Shown: piece after piece, positions 8,040 to 14,388 of the stretch
Layout of the letters: every line of letters begins with the position of its first letter
Position numbering within the stretch: position 1 is the first letter of the stretch
Assembly (NCBI GenBank): GCA_019423265.1
Contig: JAHZBS010000044.1
Span: forward strand, 1-14,388
Direction of reading: 5' to 3'
Source of the DNA: Clostridiales bacterium
GTDB lineage: Bacteria; Bacillota_A; Clostridia; Lachnospirales; Bianqueaceae
Length of the DNA stretch: 14,388 bases
Notes under the pieces: generated by a model
The model's input: only the letters and a program-made list of their open reading frames with translations
Database searches by the model: none
What the model was told of the DNA's origin: nothing
Translations under genes and position numbers: made by a program

Positions 8040-8069
8040 ATTATACGCAAGAGACGCAGAAAAAATCAA
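8040..8069 (-). promoter_or_regulatory. Promoter of the AbrB-like gene
   Basis: On the minus strand TTGATT (8069-8064) and TATAAT (8045-8040) are 18 bases apart. The -10 box is perfect and the -35 box has two mismatches. The leader to the ATG at 7989 is about 45 bases and carries the palindrome. Confidence 0.6.
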
Positions 8070-8424
8070 CTGTAAATATTGGCAAACGAAAAAAGCCAGC
8101 TATTTTGTGAACATGATTAAAAAGTGCTTTACAAATCGTCTCTGGAGAGATGCGTTGTCTACGCTTTATTTGGGCATGACAATACAGCCCACCAAATAAC
8201 TCCGTTTTTTTATCTGGTGGGCTTGTCCTGTCTATGGCTATATAAAAAATTGAGCCGACAAACTTGTAGGACTACAATACATATTGGACACAGGGAGAAG
8301 AAGGAAGAGAAAAAAACAGTAGAAGAATGCGTTCCAAAGAGGTAAAATGAAGTCACCATACCCACTACCTCACGAAAGGAAGCATTCTTTGCAAGGCCAG
8401 ACTGATAGGCCATTGCATAATAGT
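8070..8424. other. Gene-free stretch with hairpin and small palindrome
   Basis: I see no convincing gene in these roughly 350 bases. It holds an imperfect 14-base inverted repeat (8186-8199 with 8210-8223, one mismatch, T-rich 10-base loop) and a perfect TTGTAG/CTACAA palindrome at 8264-8277. It also holds a looser repeat pairing AGAATGC (8324-8330) with GCATTCT (8382-8388). The GCCCA at 8187-8191 can pair either with TGGGC at 8171-8175 or with the downstream arm. It could be a mobile-element remnant or an unannotated RNA; neither is shown. Confidence 0.5.
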
Positions 8425-8847
8425 TTATGGATCAATGGCAAATCCCTTCTGATGGAAGGTATCTAAACAATAGTCATACAATTCAGATCCGCATGCCGTG
8501 ACTTTATATTCCAGATCGCCATACACAATGTAAAATTCATCGGTCCGACGTTTCTCTAAGGTTAAGACCGCCTGATTCTTATTGTCGAAGCATAAGGCAA
8601 ACGTCCATCCACTTGGAGCGGGCTGTGGCGTATCCCCTAGAGTTACACTCGATAAAATATCTTGCAATACTTCCATATCCTCAATGTCAACATACAAAGT
8701 TTGGTACTGCAGCTTGATCGCATCAAGTTTTTCCCAGTCCACATCGCGGGAGACGAGGCTCCGCGCAGTTTGGTTCCTGTGACTGCAACCGAACAGAGCT
8801 AGCAGAACCATGAGAACACCAAACGCAGCGCTGCTCTTTTTCAACAT
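8425..8847 (-). CDS. Small putative lipoprotein
   Basis: This 140-residue protein has an N-terminal signal peptide (basic MLKK start, hydrophobic core to LALFG) and a lipobox ending at C21 (LFGC). It should be lipid-anchored on the outer face of the cytoplasmic membrane. The mature part is mostly beta-strand-like (GWTFALCFDNKNQAVLTLEK, then EFYIVYGDLEYKV), and I do not recognise a family. A GAGGAG site precedes the ATG, and the start lies only 13 bases after the end of the interrupted peptidase frame. The two probably form one transcription unit from the promoter at 9422-9450. The function is unknown; a surface partner or inhibitor of the peptidase is a guess from position only. Confidence 0.8.
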   Translation of the reverse strand: MLKKSSAAFGVLMVLLALFGCSHRNQTARSLVSRDVDWEKLDAIKLQYQTLYVDIEDMEVLQDILSSVTLGDTPQPAPSGWTFALCFDNKNQAVLTLEKRRTDEFYIVYGDLEYKVTACGSELYDYCLDTFHQKGFAIDP

Positions 8848-8860
8848 AGTAGCTCCTCTC

Positions 8861-9346
8861 TTATACGCCTAGCCAGACTTGCCCATCCAAATACTGCGAT
8901 TGATTTTCAATCAATATCTTGACTCCATTGTCTCCCCAGCCATTATTTATAATAAGATACGTAGTATAAGGAGCCGTTGATCTATATTCAGAATATCCAT
9001 AAGCAGTAACCCAATGATTTTTGTATGTCGGATGATTAACAGTTTTAACTATTACCGGTCTGTTAGAATTGATTCTTCCCTTTACCGTATTATAATTAAA
9101 TGGTTGGGAATAAACACAGGAGGCTGACTTCCCTACCTAGATCGTGAGATATGTATTAATATGTCTCTTAATTTCCGAATAGTGCCCTATATTACCACCA
9201 CTTATTTGGTTCATCGTATTGATTAGAGCTGCCCCCATATCTGCCGGTCTAACATAACTTGAATTAACAGCATCTGCATACCAATTTAACAAAATAGCTG
9301 ACGCAACATTACCACATAACCCGCCGCTTAATGTTCGTGGCTTCAT
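8861..9346 (-). pseudogene. C39/papain-like cysteine peptidase frame interrupted by TAG
   Basis: A continuous frame of 162 codons runs from ATG 9346 to TAA 8861-8863, broken by one TAG at 9139-9137 (codon 70). The part before the stop has GGLCGNVASAILLNWY with a likely nucleophile Cys11. The part after it has RPVIV, then NHWVTAYGY with the likely catalytic His, and YLIINNGWGDNG with the likely Asn/Asp. This is the Cys-His-Asn order of C39-like and papain-like peptidases, so both halves clearly belong to one protein. The catalytic Cys is only ten residues from the first ATG; an in-frame TGA lies just upstream, no signal peptide is seen and no ribosome site is clear. The 5' end may therefore be lost as well. 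It is likely a decayed gene, although a sequencing error or stop read-through would look the same. Confidence 0.8.
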
Positions 9347-9562
9347 AGTAAATAGATTTGATCAGAACCATAAAATCAATGTTGTTTCCTTACTAAGATT
9401 TTTTCTTTTCTTACACAATATATAATAACAATATTTCTATAATATGTCAATATATTTTATCAATTAGTATATATATTTTTAAAATAATATTAATTATTTG
9501 TATAAAATCTCTAATGCCAAGGACGATTTCGGCTAAGGCATCTAGGCCTTTGTATACTTACC
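9347..9562. other. AT-rich gene-free stretch
   Basis: This stretch is strongly AT-rich, especially at about 9400-9500, and unlike both flanks. Apart from the promoter at 9422-9450 I see only weak short stems near 9534-9550 (AAGGC/GCCTT) after the nucleotidase stop, without a T-tract. It marks the junction between the origin operon and the accessory segment. Confidence 0.55.
9422..9450 (-). promoter_or_regulatory. Promoter of the peptidase-lipoprotein unit
   Basis: On the minus strand TTGACA (9450-9445) and TATTAT (9427-9422) are 17 bases apart. It lies about 70 bases before the interrupted peptidase frame. The -35 box is perfect and the -10 box has one mismatch, but the strongly AT-rich surroundings raise the chance of a coincidental match. 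Confidence 0.55.
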
Positions 9563-10135
9563 TCAATTCAGTTCATCCAGCGTCAGCGAAAAGCTATCGA
9601 TAAAATGATCCATGAAATACTGTACGCAAGGGCGCTGGTATTGGTTAATGGAATCCCGTATTGAATTCATGGCACGCTCAAATTCGCGATTTCCGGCCTT
9701 CATTTCCTCCAGGCACTTACAATACGCACTGATGCGGTCAGCGGCCTTCACGAGGTCATATGAGGCCTTATCCGGCGGATTAAGCAGAGGGGTATAATCC
9801 TGCCTTAATTCTTCCGGGAGCATGGACAGCATTTTCTCATTGGCGATCCCCTCGATCTCTTTGTACGCTTGGCTGATCTTCGGGTTAAAATATTTGATCG
9901 GCGTCGCCAGATCCCCGGTGATCACCTCCGAAGTCTCATGGTACACCGCCAGCACGCAAATATGATCCGGATCCAGCGTTCCCCCGAAAAGACGGTTCTC
10001 AATCAGGGCAAGACTGTGGGCGATCATAGCCACCTGGAGACTGTGTTCCTGAATATTCTCCTCCTGACTGTTCCGCATAAGTCCCCAGCGCTTTATATAT
10101 TTCATACGGGATAGATAGGCAAAAAAATGATGCAT
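9563..10135 (-). CDS. yfbR: YfbR-like 5'-deoxynucleotidase, HE variant
   Basis: This 190-residue protein aligns from memory along its whole length with E. coli YfbR (199 residues). YfbR is a metal-dependent HD-domain enzyme that removes phosphate from deoxynucleoside 5'-monophosphates in the cytoplasm. Shared landmarks are HFFAYLSR, the RW pair at 16-17, EHSLQVAMIAH (H31), SEVITGDLATPIKYFNP (D75) and the ADRISAYCKCLEE helix (D133). The metal motif reads YHETSEV (H66, E67), where YfbR has YHDASEV, so the Asp of the HD pair is replaced by Glu. A GGAG site lies upstream of the ATG, and the gap from the recF stop is only four bases, so it is the last gene of the dnaA-recF cluster and may be co-transcribed. 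Activity with Glu in the metal site is plausible but untested here. Confidence 0.88.
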   Translation of the reverse strand: MHHFFAYLSRMKYIKRWGLMRNSQEENIQEHSLQVAMIAHSLALIENRLFGGTLDPDHICVLAVYHETSEVITGDLATPIKYFNPKISQAYKEIEGIANEKMLSMLPEELRQDYTPLLNPPDKASYDLVKAADRISAYCKCLEEMKAGNREFERAMNSIRDSINQYQRPCVQYFMDHFIDSFSLTLDELN

Positions 10136-10139
10136 TGGG

Positions 10140-11225
10140 CTATATCTCCTTTCGAACGTGACCTTGTTCCACCCGATAAATGGTTCCGGCGGGCATCCGT
10201 TTCAAACTATCCTCAATGCCGGTGCATGTGAGAATCGTCTGGTTTTCCTCGATATAGCGAACCAAATGTAGCTGGCGCTCCGAGTCCAATTCCGACATCA
10301 CATCATCCAACAGCAAAACCGGCGGATATCCGATTTCATTTTTGACCATGTTCAATTCCGCCAGCTTCATAGAAAGCGCCGCCGTCCGCTGCTGTCCCTG
10401 GGATCCAAAGACTCGCACATCCGTTCCGTTAATCGCAATGCGGATATCATCCCGGTGAGGGCCGATCTGAGTACTTCCCTGCCGGATATCTCTCTGTAAG
10501 CCGCGGGTCAGCCGATCCAACAGAGACTGAGAGTCCGCCTCGCCGTCCTGCTCATAGGATAAAGCCAGCTGCTCCGTGCCATGGGACAATTGCTGATGAA
10601 TCTCCCGGGTATAGCTGTCCAGCGTCTGTAAAAATTGGCTTCGCCGCTTGGCAATTTTAGCTCCGTACTCTGCCAGCTGGGCGTCCCATGCGAATACGCT
10701 ATCCCTCTGAGAAGGATTTCGATAGAGATCCTTCAACAGTTGGTTGCGCTGCTTCAACACTTTGTGATATTGCTGAAGATTGTGGAGATACACCGCATCC
10801 AATTGACATATCTCAATATCCATAAACTTGCGGCGTCTCGCAGGCCCGCTTTTGATCAGCGAAAGATCCTCGGGTGAAAAGACGACGACATGAAAACAGC
10901 CAAATAAATCGTCGATCTTTTTGACGGGAAATCCATTCACCGCCACGGATTTTCTGCCATTTTTTCGCAGATGGATCTCTATGGTGTCATCTCTGTGCTT
11001 TTCATAGAGAATTTTGATCAGCGCTTCTTCCTCGCCGGCTCGAATGCATTCCCTATCATACGCAGTTCGGTGTGACCGGCCTGTGGCGCAAAAATAGATA
11101 GCCTCCAGCAAATTCGTCTTCCCCTGCGCATTCTGGCCGCAGAGGATATTGACATTTCGAGTTAAATCCAAATTGAGGGATTCATAATTTCGATAGTTTT
11201 GAAGTAAAATGCGCTTCACGTACAA
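10140..11225 (-). CDS. recF: DNA replication/repair protein RecF
   Basis: RecF is an SMC-like ATPase that helps load RecA at single-stranded gaps with RecO and RecR. This copy has Walker A GQNAQGKT at residues 30-37, an ABC-type signature near GSQGQQRTAALSMKLAE and Walker B VLLLDDVMSELD. I place the start at TTG 11225 (giving LYVKRILLQNYRNYE), with AGGTGAGG just upstream. This gives 361 residues, the usual length. The frame stays open for 35 further codons, but that extension has no ribosome site and runs through a terminator hairpin, so it is rejected. It follows dnaA-dnaN-S4 as in many Firmicutes. Downstream is the YfbR-like gene rather than gyrB. Confidence 0.95.
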   Translation of the reverse strand: MYVKRILLQNYRNYESLNLDLTRNVNILCGQNAQGKTNLLEAIYFCATGRSHRTAYDRECIRAGEEEALIKILYEKHRDDTIEIHLRKNGRKSVAVNGFPVKKIDDLFGCFHVVVFSPEDLSLIKSGPARRRKFMDIEICQLDAVYLHNLQQYHKVLKQRNQLLKDLYRNPSQRDSVFAWDAQLAEYGAKIAKRRSQFLQTLDSYTREIHQQLSHGTEQLALSYEQDGEADSQSLLDRLTRGLQRDIRQGSTQIGPHRDDIRIAINGTDVRVFGSQGQQRTAALSMKLAELNMVKNEIGYPPVLLLDDVMSELDSERQLHLVRYIEENQTILTCTGIEDSLKRMPAGTIYRVEQGHVRKEI

Positions 11226-11270
11226 TCCGGTCCTCACCTCTCTTTCATGGCAAATCCATTCCCTATACGG

Positions 11271-11296
11271 AAAAAAGACGGGGATCCCGTCCTTTT
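11271..11296 (-). terminator. Intrinsic terminator or attenuator between S4 gene and recF
   Basis: On the minus strand GACGGG and CCCGTC (11291-11286 and 11282-11277) make a GC stem with a three-base loop. The stem can be lengthened by an AAAA/TTTT pairing through a G-T wobble, and a run of six T follows. This is the shape of an intrinsic terminator, placed between the S4 gene stop and the recF start. It would reduce read-through into recF and the nucleotidase. Confidence 0.7.
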
Positions 11297-11334
11297 GTCC
11301 AGAAAATTCCGCCGCAAGGCGAAACGCCAACTAT

Positions 11335-11550
11335 TTACTCTGCTTCCAACAGATATTCGCCCACACCATCCACCTTGATCCGATCGCCGGGCCGCAATTT
11401 TTTGCGGATCTCAAAAGCGATGGAGCCATTGACCGATACCATCTGGTTTTGGATCATCACCTTTGCCTCGCCGCCGCTGGACGCCACATTTTCTTTTTTC
11501 AGAAATTGATTCAATTGAATATAGTCGCCCGTTATTTTACAGATTGTCAT
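11335..11550 (-). CDS. S4-domain RNA-binding protein (YaaA type)
   Basis: This is a 71-residue protein consisting of one S4-like RNA-binding domain: the helix-rich YIQLNQFLKKENVASSGGEAK, then MVSVNGSIAFEIRKKLRPGDRI and VDGVGEYLLE. It matches the small YaaA-type protein commonly found between dnaN and recF in Firmicutes; ribosome-associated roles have been proposed for that group. The start is ATG 11550, because GGAGG lies five bases upstream. An ATG at 11562 would overlap that site. It lies 52 bases after dnaN and is followed by the hairpin at 11271-11296. Confidence 0.9.
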   Translation of the reverse strand: MTICKITGDYIQLNQFLKKENVASSGGEAKVMIQNQMVSVNGSIAFEIRKKLRPGDRIKVDGVGEYLLEAE

Positions 11551-11602
11551 GGCTACCTCCATGTCGCCGCATTTACGCCTAGTTATTCAGATTTATGCAT
11601 AA

Positions 11603-12709
11603 TTATGCATGAAGGCGAATGGGAAGAATGAAATACTGATAGTCCTCTTTTTCCGGATCTTGAATAATGCAGGGCGTCAAGGAAGATGAGTAGAGAATGC
11701 AGACTTCCTCCTCGTCGATGACCCGAAGCGCTTCCAGATAATATTTAGGGTTAAAGGCTATTGTCAATCCCTCGCCGTCAAGCTGTAGCGGTACCTCCTC
11801 ATAGGCGCTGCCCAGCTCCGTATTGGAGGTGATCACCATTTTTTCTTTATCGATTTCCAATCGGACCGGACTATTTTTGCTCTCCCGGCTGATCAGCGCA
11901 GCTCTGTCGATGCTGTCGAGAAGATCTTTTTTGCTGATCCGAATCTTGGACGTGAAATCCATACTCAGATTTCGCTGATATTGTAAGAATTCGCCTTCCA
12001 ATAGCCTAGATACGACAAGAGTTTCGTTCATTTGGAAAAGTATGTGTTTTCCAGTGAAAGACACCGTCATCAGCTCGTCATCTTCCGACGCAAGGATCTT
12101 ATGGATCTCATTCAACGCTTTGCCCGGAACCGTAACTTTAAAATCATTCTCGCTGTGTACTTCCGTCCTGCGCATGGAAATCCGGAATCCGTCCACGGCA
12201 ACTAAGTGGAGATACCCATCCCTGACATCGATGAGTTCCCCGGTAAGGATAGGGCGTCCACTGTCTTCAGGCGCGATGGAAAAGATCGTCTCGTGGATCA
12301 TGTTCTTAAACATTCCCTGGGAGAGCACCAGCTGATGATTGCTCTCGACAGTTGGCAATTCCGGAAAATCTGCGCTATTCTGTCCAGGAATGTTGAATTT
12401 CGATTTTGCACAGCGGATTGTAATATTATTTCGCTCGTCCGTCTCGATGGATACATCCTCGTCCGGCAGTTTTCGAATGATCTCGTTAAATATTTTCGCG
12501 TTGACCGCTATAGTCCCTTGCTCTTTAATATTGGCATCCAAAACGGTTTTAATTCCCATGTCCAGATCATTCCCGATCAAGGTAAATTCTCCGGAAGACG
12601 CATCTAATAGGATACATTCTAAGATTGGAAGGGTGGTTTTTCCTGATACGGCTCTGGACACGATTCCGGCTCCTTTTGCAAGCTGATTTTTATTACAAAT
12701 GATATTCAT
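11603..12709 (-). CDS. dnaN: DNA polymerase III sliding clamp (beta subunit)
   Basis: This 368-residue protein is the ring-shaped DNA clamp that tethers the replicative polymerase. It has the three-domain beta-clamp layout: MNIICNKNQLAKGAGIVSRAV at the start, the first-domain segment RKLPDEDVSIE, the loop FNIPGQNSADFPELP, the middle HLVAVDGFRISMRR and the C-terminus YQYFILPIRLHA. Length is normal for the family. AAAGGAG lies eight bases before the ATG. It follows dnaA on the same strand across the origin-like region, the standard arrangement. No truncation or odd substitution is evident. Confidence 0.97.
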   Translation of the reverse strand: MNIICNKNQLAKGAGIVSRAVSGKTTLPILECILLDASSGEFTLIGNDLDMGIKTVLDANIKEQGTIAVNAKIFNEIIRKLPDEDVSIETDERNNITIRCAKSKFNIPGQNSADFPELPTVESNHQLVLSQGMFKNMIHETIFSIAPEDSGRPILTGELIDVRDGYLHLVAVDGFRISMRRTEVHSENDFKVTVPGKALNEIHKILASEDDELMTVSFTGKHILFQMNETLVVSRLLEGEFLQYQRNLSMDFTSKIRISKKDLLDSIDRAALISRESKNSPVRLEIDKEKMVITSNTELGSAYEEVPLQLDGEGLTIAFNPKYYLEALRVIDEEEVCILYSSSLTPCIIQDPEKEDYQYFILPIRLHA

Positions 12710-12748
12710 GTGGTAGACTCCTTTCCGTCTATTGTTATCTATCGTTCT

Positions 12749-12770
12749 TTATCCGCTGAAAAACGGATAA
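12749..12770. repeat. Inverted repeat in the dnaN leader
   Basis: TTATCCG (12749-12755) and CGGATAA (12764-12770) form a perfect 7-bp inverted repeat with the loop CTGAAAAA. It lies about 40 bases before dnaN, downstream of its likely promoter. The arms resemble partial DnaA boxes, so it may be a DnaA site pair, an RNA hairpin in the dnaN leader, or both. Confidence 0.6.
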
Positions 12771-12777
12771 TGGTAAC

Positions 12778-12806
12778 AGTATATGATAATTTGGATAAAA
12801 CTTGAA
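12778..12806 (-). promoter_or_regulatory. Possible dnaN promoter
   Basis: On the minus strand TATACT (12783-12778) has a weak TTCAAG at the -35 position (12806-12801), 17 bases apart. A one-mismatch DnaA box lies in the spacer, so DnaA could affect this promoter. The -35 box is poor, so the call is tentative. Confidence 0.35.
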
Positions 12807-12909
12807 AGATTTGCACGGTTGTGCTGTGTCGAGTTCTGACGGCGGTGGATGTGGATAAGTGGAGTGTAAAACGAAGGCCGTCGCAATAGAATAGAATTAA
12901 GATTCTTTT

Positions 12910-12927
12910 TAGTAGTAGTAGTAGTAG
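12910..12927 (+). repeat. Six tandem TAG repeats (DnaA-trio element)
   Basis: Six TAG triplets run from 12910 to 12927, followed by GGG, C and a DnaA box. DnaA-trios (TAG/TAA repeats) next to a GC-rich spacer and DnaA boxes are the known single-strand loading signal of the bacterial basal unwinding system. The position and orientation here fit that layout, with AT-rich DNA on the far side. Confidence 0.8.
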
Positions 12928-13120
12928 GGGCTGTGGATATGGGGATAAGTGGTCGGAAGCCTATTCACCACTGACAAAACTCAGTTGAATAACTCTGTTG
13001 AAAACTCGATTTTATTCGACAATTTATCCACAATTATCACATTTTCCAGTTATTCCCTGAATTTATCCACAGTATATTCAGACTCTATTCACAGGGTATC
13101 CACATCAAAATGTGGGGAAT

Positions 13121-14388
13121 TTACTCTCCTACGATCCGGCGTTCAATATCTTCAAGAGAGCGCCGCAGCTCGTCTCCGTGATCGCCGTTGAGATCTTCCG
13201 TCACTTTCTCGCAGGCATGAATGACCGTGGTGTGATCCCGCCCGCCAAAATCCTTTCCGATATTGGCCAGCGGTACGTCTGTCAGCTTGCGGCACATGTA
13301 CATGGCGATCTGCCGGGGATAAGCTAGTTCTTTTGTCCTCTTTTTGGATCTCATATCTTCCATCTTTAGATTATAGCGTTCACAGACGGTTTCCATAATC
13401 CGATGGACCGTAATGGCTTTCTGGGAATCGCTGTCCGTGAAGTCCTTTAGCGCTTCCCGCGCCATCTCTACATCGATATTTTTGCCGGGACAGGTGAGAC
13501 GCGCATAAGCCACCACCCTGGTCAAAGCCCCCTCCAGCTCTCGGATATTGGAGGCAATGTTATCCGCAATATAGCTCAGCACGGAGAGATCAATATTTAT
13601 TTCGTTGATCTTCGCTTTCTTCTGCAAAATGGCGACCCGGGTCTCATAGTCCGGCGGCTTGATATCCACGATCAAGCCCCATTTAAAGCGGGAGCGAATT
13701 CGCTCTTCCAGCCGCTCGATTTCTTCCGGCGGGCGGTCGCCGGAGATGACAATCTGCTTATTGGCCTCGTACAGAGTATTGAAGGTGTGGAAGAATTCGT
13801 CCTGAGTTCCTTCCTTTCCCCCTAAAAACTGGATGTCGTCGATGAGGAGCACGTCGATCTGCCGGTATTTATCCCGGAATTTTGTGCTGGTATTGTTGCT
13901 GATGGAGTTGATAAGCTCATTCATGAAGGTTTCAGAGGAGACGTAGAGTACCTTCTTTGCCGGGTCGTTTTTTAAGATATGATGGCCGATGGAGTGCATC
14001 AAATGGGTCTTGCCAAGTCCGGAACCACCCCACACAAAGAGGGGATTATACGTATTGCCAGGATAGTCCGCAACGGCGACGGAGGAGGCGTAGGCCAGTC
14101 GATTGTTGGCGCCCTCTACAAAGTTGTCAAAGGTATAGCGTGGATTCAGATTCGCTTTCTGTGTCAAAGCTTGAAGGCTGTCGTCTTCCTTTTTTTGCGC
14201 TTCGGGATCATATTCATCGGGGCTGATAATCTTGAACGTAAAATCTTCATAGTTCAGCTGCGCAAAACAGTCAGCGATATCTTTTGTGAACCTCATTGGA
14301 ATCAGGTCTTTCGCCAATGGCTTGTCCGTCTGAAGGATTAACGTCTTTCCCTCCACGGCAACGGGAACCAAATCCCGAAACCATGTAT
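13121..14388 (-). CDS. dnaA: Chromosomal replication initiator DnaA, 5' end outside window
   Basis: This is the replication initiator ATPase, which binds DnaA boxes and opens the origin. The visible 422 or so codons lack only the first part of domain I; the frame is open to the right edge and begins TWFRDLVPVAVEGKTL, a typical domain I segment. After the linker come NPRYTFDNFVEGANNRLA, Walker A GGSGLGKT, Walker B VLLIDDIQFL, an arginine-rich RIRSRFKWG and the sensor II region. The C-terminal DNA-binding domain has the signature MYMCRKLTDVPLANIGKDFG and then GRDHTTVIHACEKV. The stop is 16 bases before the closest DnaA box cluster. No defect is seen. Confidence 0.97.
   Translation of the reverse strand, partial: TWFRDLVPVAVEGKTLILQTDKPLAKDLIPMRFTKDIADCFAQLNYEDFTFKIISPDEYDPEAQKKEDDSLQALTQKANLNPRYTFDNFVEGANNRLAYASSVAVADYPGNTYNPLFVWGGSGLGKTHLMHSIGHHILKNDPAKKVLYVSSETFMNELINSISNNTSTKFRDKYRQIDVLLIDDIQFLGGKEGTQDEFFHTFNTLYEANKQIVISGDRPPEEIERLEERIRSRFKWGLIVDIKPPDYETRVAILQKKAKINEINIDLSVLSYIADNIASNIRELEGALTRVVAYARLTCPGKNIDVEMAREALKDFTDSDSQKAITVHRIMETVCERYNLKMEDMRSKKRTKELAYPRQIAMYMCRKLTDVPLANIGKDFGGRDHTTVIHACEKVTEDLNGDHGDELRRSLEDIERRIVGE

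Larger units (their letters stand above)
12710..13120. other. Chromosomal replication origin region (oriC-like)
   Basis: The dnaA-dnaN spacer carries a cluster of DnaA boxes. Exact 9-mers TTATCCACA or its complement lie at 12850-12858 (TGTGGATAA orientation), 13024-13032 and 13063-13071. One-mismatch copies lie at 12790-12798, 12932-12940, 12940-12948 and 13096-13104. Boxes left of 12950 are in one orientation and those right of 13020 in the other. The box pair at 12932-12948 abuts GGGG and the TAG repeats, with AT-rich DNA at 12886-12910 beyond. This matches the unwinding half of a Firmicutes origin; DNA upstream of dnaA, often the other half, is outside the window. Confidence 0.88.

Noticed and set aside
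8124..8345. 73-codon plus-strand frame in the gene-free stretch
   Set aside because: No ribosome site, no recognisable domain, and it runs through the hairpin and palindrome; looks like chance.
9511..9562. Terminator after the nucleotidase gene
   Set aside because: Only 5-bp stems and no T-tract are visible, so I do not call one.
11226..11330. N-terminal 35-codon extension of RecF
   Set aside because: It has no ribosome binding site, runs through the terminator-like hairpin, and makes RecF longer than usual; TTG 11225 has a good upstream site.
11209..11631. 140-codon plus-strand frame opposite recF, the S4 gene and the dnaN end
   Set aside because: Antisense shadow of conserved genes with no ribosome site or family resemblance.
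12910..12927. TAG repeats as a CRISPR or simple microsatellite
   Set aside because: A triplet run without spacers is not CRISPR, and its place beside DnaA boxes is better explained as DnaA-trios.

Overview
The window looks like the chromosome of an anaerobic Gram-positive bacterium of class Clostridia, probably Lachnospiraceae-like. This is inferred from the dnaA-dnaN-S4-recF gene order, strong AGGAGG-type ribosome binding sites, consensus TTGACA/TATAAT promoters and the protein style; no 16S gene is present to confirm it. The right third is the replication-origin neighbourhood. Reading leftward on the minus strand: dnaA (cut by the right edge), an origin-like intergenic region (about 12710-13120) with DnaA boxes and six TAG 'DnaA-trio' repeats, dnaN, a small S4-domain RNA-binding gene, recF, and a YfbR-like 5'-deoxynucleotidase with an HE in place of the usual HD pair. 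gyrB does not follow recF, and an intrinsic terminator-like hairpin lies between the S4 gene and recF.

The middle (about 5.5-9.5 kb) looks accessory. It holds a 622-residue AAA-type ATPase with a nuclease-like C-terminus, whose promoter -35 box sits inside a perfect inverted repeat. Next are an AbrB/MazE-type DNA-binding protein with a palindrome just downstream of its own promoter, a gene-free stretch with hairpins, a small lipoprotein gene, and a C39/papain-like cysteine peptidase gene interrupted by one in-frame TAG. An AT-rich stretch follows.

The left third is a compact minus-strand sugar operon with its own perfect sigma-A promoter: a LacI-type regulator, a DUF4867/cupin-like protein overlapping it by ATGA, a xylulokinase-like FGGY kinase and an L-fucose/L-arabinose isomerase-like enzyme. 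It ends at a strong intrinsic terminator. The isomerase and kinase would turn an aldose into a ketose phosphate; the substrate is not settled and no transporter or aldolase is in view. At the far left is the end of a plus-strand multi-pass membrane protein.

The items I consider most worth follow-up are the DUF4867 member in the sugar operon, the operator-controlled ATPase, the stop-interrupted peptidase, and the compact origin with DnaA-trios.
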